A stretch of 64,000 nucleotides of DNA from Tetmemena sp. SeJ-2015 (lineage: Eukaryota; Ciliophora; Spirotrichea; Sporadotrichida; Oxytrichidae). The notes under the pieces are model-generated. The model was not told where the DNA came from. It made no database searches and was given only the letters and a program-made list of their open reading frames with translations. Positions 61,029-64,000 of this stretch are shown in pieces. Within the stretch, counting starts at the first letter, position 1. Each line of letters begins with the position of its first letter. A program made the position numbers and the translations under genes. The stretch spans positions 102,478 to 166,477 of the forward strand of contig JAJKFJ010020792.1 of assembly GCA_027382625.1 (NCBI GenBank). The letters are read 5' to 3'.

Positions 61029-62602
61029 TCACTTTTAAAAATAAAACACATCCAATAGCTCTCTCATTGGCCAACTATATATATTTAGATAAAGTCTTTA
61101 GTGTTAAATTTTAATTAAATCTTTAGGGTAAGATAGAGTTATAAAGTTAGGAAGCCACTGTATTCCATCAAAATTATCAGGGACAAGCATACCCCAATAG
61201 TAAATTATCCCGTAATCAGTATAGCAAAGAGAAAAATTAGAGCCACAAGAAATCTTCAAAACTTAATCCCCACCATCATTCACGTCAGTCACTGGCATTG
61301 GATACTTCGCCTTTAAATTATCTACTCCTAAACCTAACTGCCCATATAAACCTGCTCCGAATGAGTAAATCTTGTTGTTCTCATCTAGCAGCAGAGCGTG
61401 AGAGTAACCACAACATAGCTTCTTGAACTTAACTCTCTCTTATAATGAAGAGAATATGGATTATTTAGAGATAATTTATTATACTTAGACATTCTCTCGG
61501 ACAGATTAATTAGGCCAGTCCAAGTGTTGATAACGTTTTCTCCTTCTTGAGATATTTCACCTGACAGCCAAACTGCTCCACTCTTTGTCAAAAACATGTT
61601 GAAGGTATTTCCCAAGCCAACACTGACAACTTAAAAGCTATTTTAAAGTATATGATCTTCCTCAGGCATATCATAAAGCTTTTAAAATTGAGTTCCTTCC
61701 TCACCTGTGAATCCCCATTCGAAAACTTCATTGTCTTCTGTTACAGCGATTGATCTTGATCTACTTGCTGCAAATAATAAAATACGATTTCTCCATCAAC
61801 TTGGCCTTGCATGTTAAATCCCCAGCCAATAATCTGCACTTTCATTCGTTTTGCCCCTTGCAAGCTATAGAGGGATCACTAATGCAGCTGCAACTTGATG
61901 TTAATGCTAAGCAGTGAAAATCTCCAATTGCAAGCTGATATATAGATCTATTGCTAAACTAATTATAAGGAATCATCCCCAAAGTTCCATTATAATAAAA
62001 GCAAGCTTAAATCTTTTAGCTCATATTTTATAAGATTGGAACCTGTTATTCTAAGACATTGACGAATTATATTATTTCAAAAGCTGGACTTTCTTGTGCA
62101 TGGTAGAACTTATTTATAGCACTCACAGCTAGAGGCTTGTCTTGTTTTTACAAAGCCTTAGCAAACTCAAGTTCAAGTTCAGGAATCGAAGCTGATGCCT
62201 CGGCAAAAATAGTGGGAAACTATAAGTTAATAAATTCATAAGGGCATTTTTTATTTCGAATTGCTCCATCATTTATTTTGAAGATGCCCCCTTCATCAAA
62301 AGCATACCAATTTCTACTTCATCATCCTCGTCTGAGTCTGTTACAAAGATTAAAAGATATTCACGAAGATTATTAAGAGCAAAATGAAGAGTAAGATTAA
62401 ATGAAGCTTTATGTCATTTAAGTACATTAGTTATCAGAGAATCATTCTTACCATCAAAAGCTTTGGGTATGAAATTGCCGGTAGGTGGAAGAAATTTTTT
62501 ATTCTGCTTTTCATCCTCACTACTACTGTCATCGCTTTCCTCAAGAATTCTGTTTTTCTTTGATTAAAATTATTATTGGGTCTTGGCTTTTAACTTTTCC
62601 AT
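61029..62602 (-). CDS. RCC1-repeat protein
   Basis: Minus strand, starting MEKLKAKTQQQFQSKK, then an acidic stretch (EESDDSSSEDEKQNKK). An intron (62338-62451) is followed, after a one-base slip near 62305, by NWYAFDEGGIFKIND and EASASIPELELEFAKALQK. RCC1-type repeats appear at the C-terminal side: GNTFNMFLTKSGAVWLSGE, and KLCCGYSHALLLDENNKIYS continuing FGAGLYGQLGLG, then KISCGSNFSLCYTDYGIIYY. The last frame ends at TGA 61029. RCC1 repeats form seven-bladed propellers; only some have exchange activity on Ran, and nothing here points to a specific partner. 61660-61990 reads poorly and probably contains further inserts. Confidence 0.65.
62338..62451 (-). other. Intron in the RCC1-repeat gene
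   Basis: On the minus strand the segment begins GTAAGAATG and ends TTTGTAACAG. It contains in-frame TGA and separates PKAFD from SDEDDEVE. Confidence 0.65.
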
Positions 62603-62921
62603 TTTTGTATTTATATTTTGAATTTCTTCTTTATTTAAATGAAACACACACTAGAGACCATCGATTTGTATTTGCGAGGATAATTGATAGTTAATGTGGG
62701 CAAATCTAGTTTATGTATAAGTGATGATATCACGATTGCGTTGGAGTGGCAATTATCTAAACCAAGGAATCACTCTTCTAGCTACGATCTAGTTCACCCA
62801 AAACTCCCGAAAATACGTCATTATTTTGAAATTTTATAAGTTAAACTTAACTCTTAACCGTTTACGCTTTATTTTACATCTTAGAGCTCATATATAAGAT
62901 TAGCTGCTTTGGAGGGAGAGT
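62603..62921. other. Gap between the RCC1-repeat and transporter genes
   Basis: AT-rich. The + strand open frame at 62485-62694 is antisense to the RCC1 gene start and not a gene. This holds the 5' region of the RCC1 gene and the 3' end of the transporter gene. Confidence 0.4.
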
Positions 62922-63650
62922 TCAATTCTTCTTTGGTACTCTTACTCCTAGTGGGAGTACGGTCCTTCCATAAGTCTCATTTAGAATCTCTCCGAAGGCG
63001 GTGTAAATGGCTGATAGGCCACAGATTACACCCTCTACACCTGCTGCTTTGCCTATTTTAACACTCTCAGTCCAGTTGTGAGCGGCTAGTAAGAAGAAAA
63101 GGATCACCACTGTGAAGAACACGAAAACGAGAGCCCAAGGTGACTTCTTCAAAGTAGCCACAAACATGCAAGTAGAAAACAAGCCCCAAATGAATAAATA
63201 CCATCCCATTGACTCGGGACTTGCAGCTGTACCATAACCCATCTTAGGAATAATCAGTAGTGTGCAAAGACTTATCCAGAAGCACCCGTAAGAGAGGAAG
63301 GCTATCATTCCAAACATGTTTCCTTTCTTCCATTCGAAAATGCCTGCTAGTAGCTGAGCGAAGCCTCCGTAGAACAGCCCCATTCCTAAGATCATTAGTT
63401 TAATTTAAAAATTATCATTGAGTTCATAGGGAATACTCCAGCGTTGTGCAAATTCAATAAGAAAGTTGTGAGGCCAAAGCCAAGCAAGCCGAGAGGAGCG
63501 GGATTTGCCGACTTATCTCTTATCTCAATCACTGCATTTCCTTTTCTCAAACTCTCTGCATCTATCACGTAGAAGGTTCCTCCGTGAGGACCAGAGTGGT
63601 GAGGACTGTCTTTACCAAATATAAACTTGCTTAAGAATTATTGAACTTAT
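62922..63650 (-). CDS. GPR1/FUN34/YaaH-family acetate transporter, 5' incomplete
   Basis: Minus-strand membrane protein with the family signature [39 protein letters not shown] and [20 protein letters not shown]. Six hydrophobic helices are predicted. It ends [12 protein letters not shown] before TGA. Members move acetate, succinate or ammonium across membranes as hexameric channels. The sequence between the start of the readable frame (about 63650) and the first helix contains [20 protein letters not shown]. No ATG begins this frame, so the 5' piece probably lies elsewhere. A 23-base insert with pointer ATCATT (AATGAT on the gene strand) splits the first helical hairpin. Confidence 0.9.
63397..63419 (-). 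other. Internal eliminated sequence, pointer AATGAT (transporter gene)
   Basis: On the + strand ATCATT occurs at 63391-63396 and 63414-63419. Removing 23 bases makes [19 protein letters not shown] continuous, exactly the conserved AceTr sequence. No GT...AG ends, so it is not an ordinary intron. Confidence 0.92.
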
Positions 63651-64000
63651 TATAAAAAACTTTTTTAAAAAAATTTTATTATAATTAACCCCCTTTTTAA
63701 AGGGAGGAAAAAACATTATCTATATATGCTACTTAGATAATCTTAATAAAATATTAGATGAATAAAAGTGAAAAGCCGCAAGCTAAATATGTATCAAACA
63801 TTAGTGTTGTTAATATAACTCTAAATAAATATTGCAAATTTACTAATTTTTGAATTTGAATGTAAATAATCCCAATATTTTATAATGAGATTTATTTCTG
63901 AGAAAATACTTAAACTAGATTTACTAGATTTTTCGCATAATTAAATTATAAATTAGCTCGCTTTATTGTCATTAAAGCTCTTTGCCTTTCCATACTTATG
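63651..64000. other. AT-rich right edge
   Basis: No coding island seen. A homopolymer-rich stretch at 63656-63708 resembles in miniature the tract at 3870-4475. Confidence 0.4.

Noticed and set aside
63391..63419. Spliceosomal intron in the transporter gene
   Set aside because: No GT...AG ends, only 23 bases long, flanked by a perfect 6-base repeat; a pointer-flanked eliminated sequence fits better.
1..64000. Autonomous transposons, CRISPR arrays, rRNA genes and telomere repeats (C4A4-type)
   Set aside because: I looked for transposase-like motifs, regularly spaced repeats and CCCCAAAA runs and found none; the C/A/T homopolymer tract at 3870 does not have telomere periodicity.

Overview
The window looks like germline (micronuclear) DNA of a hypotrich/spirotrich ciliate such as Oxytricha, Stylonychia or Tetmemena. 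Three things in the sequence show this. (1) Recognisable proteins read through TAA and TAG as glutamine and end at TGA. (2) Genes are broken by short AT-rich inserts flanked by direct repeats (pointers), and removing insert plus one pointer restores the frame: AATGAT in the acetate-transporter gene, CTGAT and AAGAA in the HAS1 helicase gene, ATGAG in the PAS receptor gene. (3) One helicase segment is out of order. A 44-base piece lies upstream of its proper place and carries an 11-base and a 13-base pointer that match exactly the two edges of the gap it must fill, giving germline order 1-3-2-4. The genus cannot be settled without a search.

Layout. 0-2.8 kb: coding islands of an unidentified + strand gene. 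2.8-8.9 kb: AT-rich, with a homopolymer tract that looks like an assembly artefact, MITE-like repeats and a fold-back repeat. 8.9-20.0 kb: locus A, an NBR1-like gene (Q/N-rich N-terminus, zinc-finger and coiled-coil islands, two FW domains), followed by the AT-rich 3' remnant of a CCDC113 paralogue on the opposite strand. 20.5-24.6 kb: no gene seen. 24.6-37.9 kb: locus B, a diverged second copy of the NBR1-like locus, followed by the full CCDC113 gene (38.0-39.2 kb, minus). A and B share gene order, island sequence, several insert positions and an old MITE insertion, so they are a large segmental duplication. A perfect 243-bp-arm palindrome lies inside locus B.

39.3-64 kb is gene-dense: an unidentified + gene divergent from CCDC113; three minus-strand membrane-protein genes or fragments; a C2-like/DUF1765 gene; the scrambled HAS1/DDX18 helicase; a small coiled-coil gene; an unidentified coiled-coil protein (minus); a TmcB-like PAS receptor; an RCC1-repeat protein (minus); and a GPR1/FUN34/YaaH acetate transporter (minus, 5' incomplete).

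The genes do not form one pathway. What they share is germline organisation: coding pieces separated by inserts that must be removed, and in one gene reordered, before expression in the macronucleus. Many genes also carry single-base frame slips, some at homopolymers, which more likely reflect read errors than biology. In AT-rich coding islands several frames are open because only TGA stops, so frames there were chosen by composition and by agreement between loci A and B.
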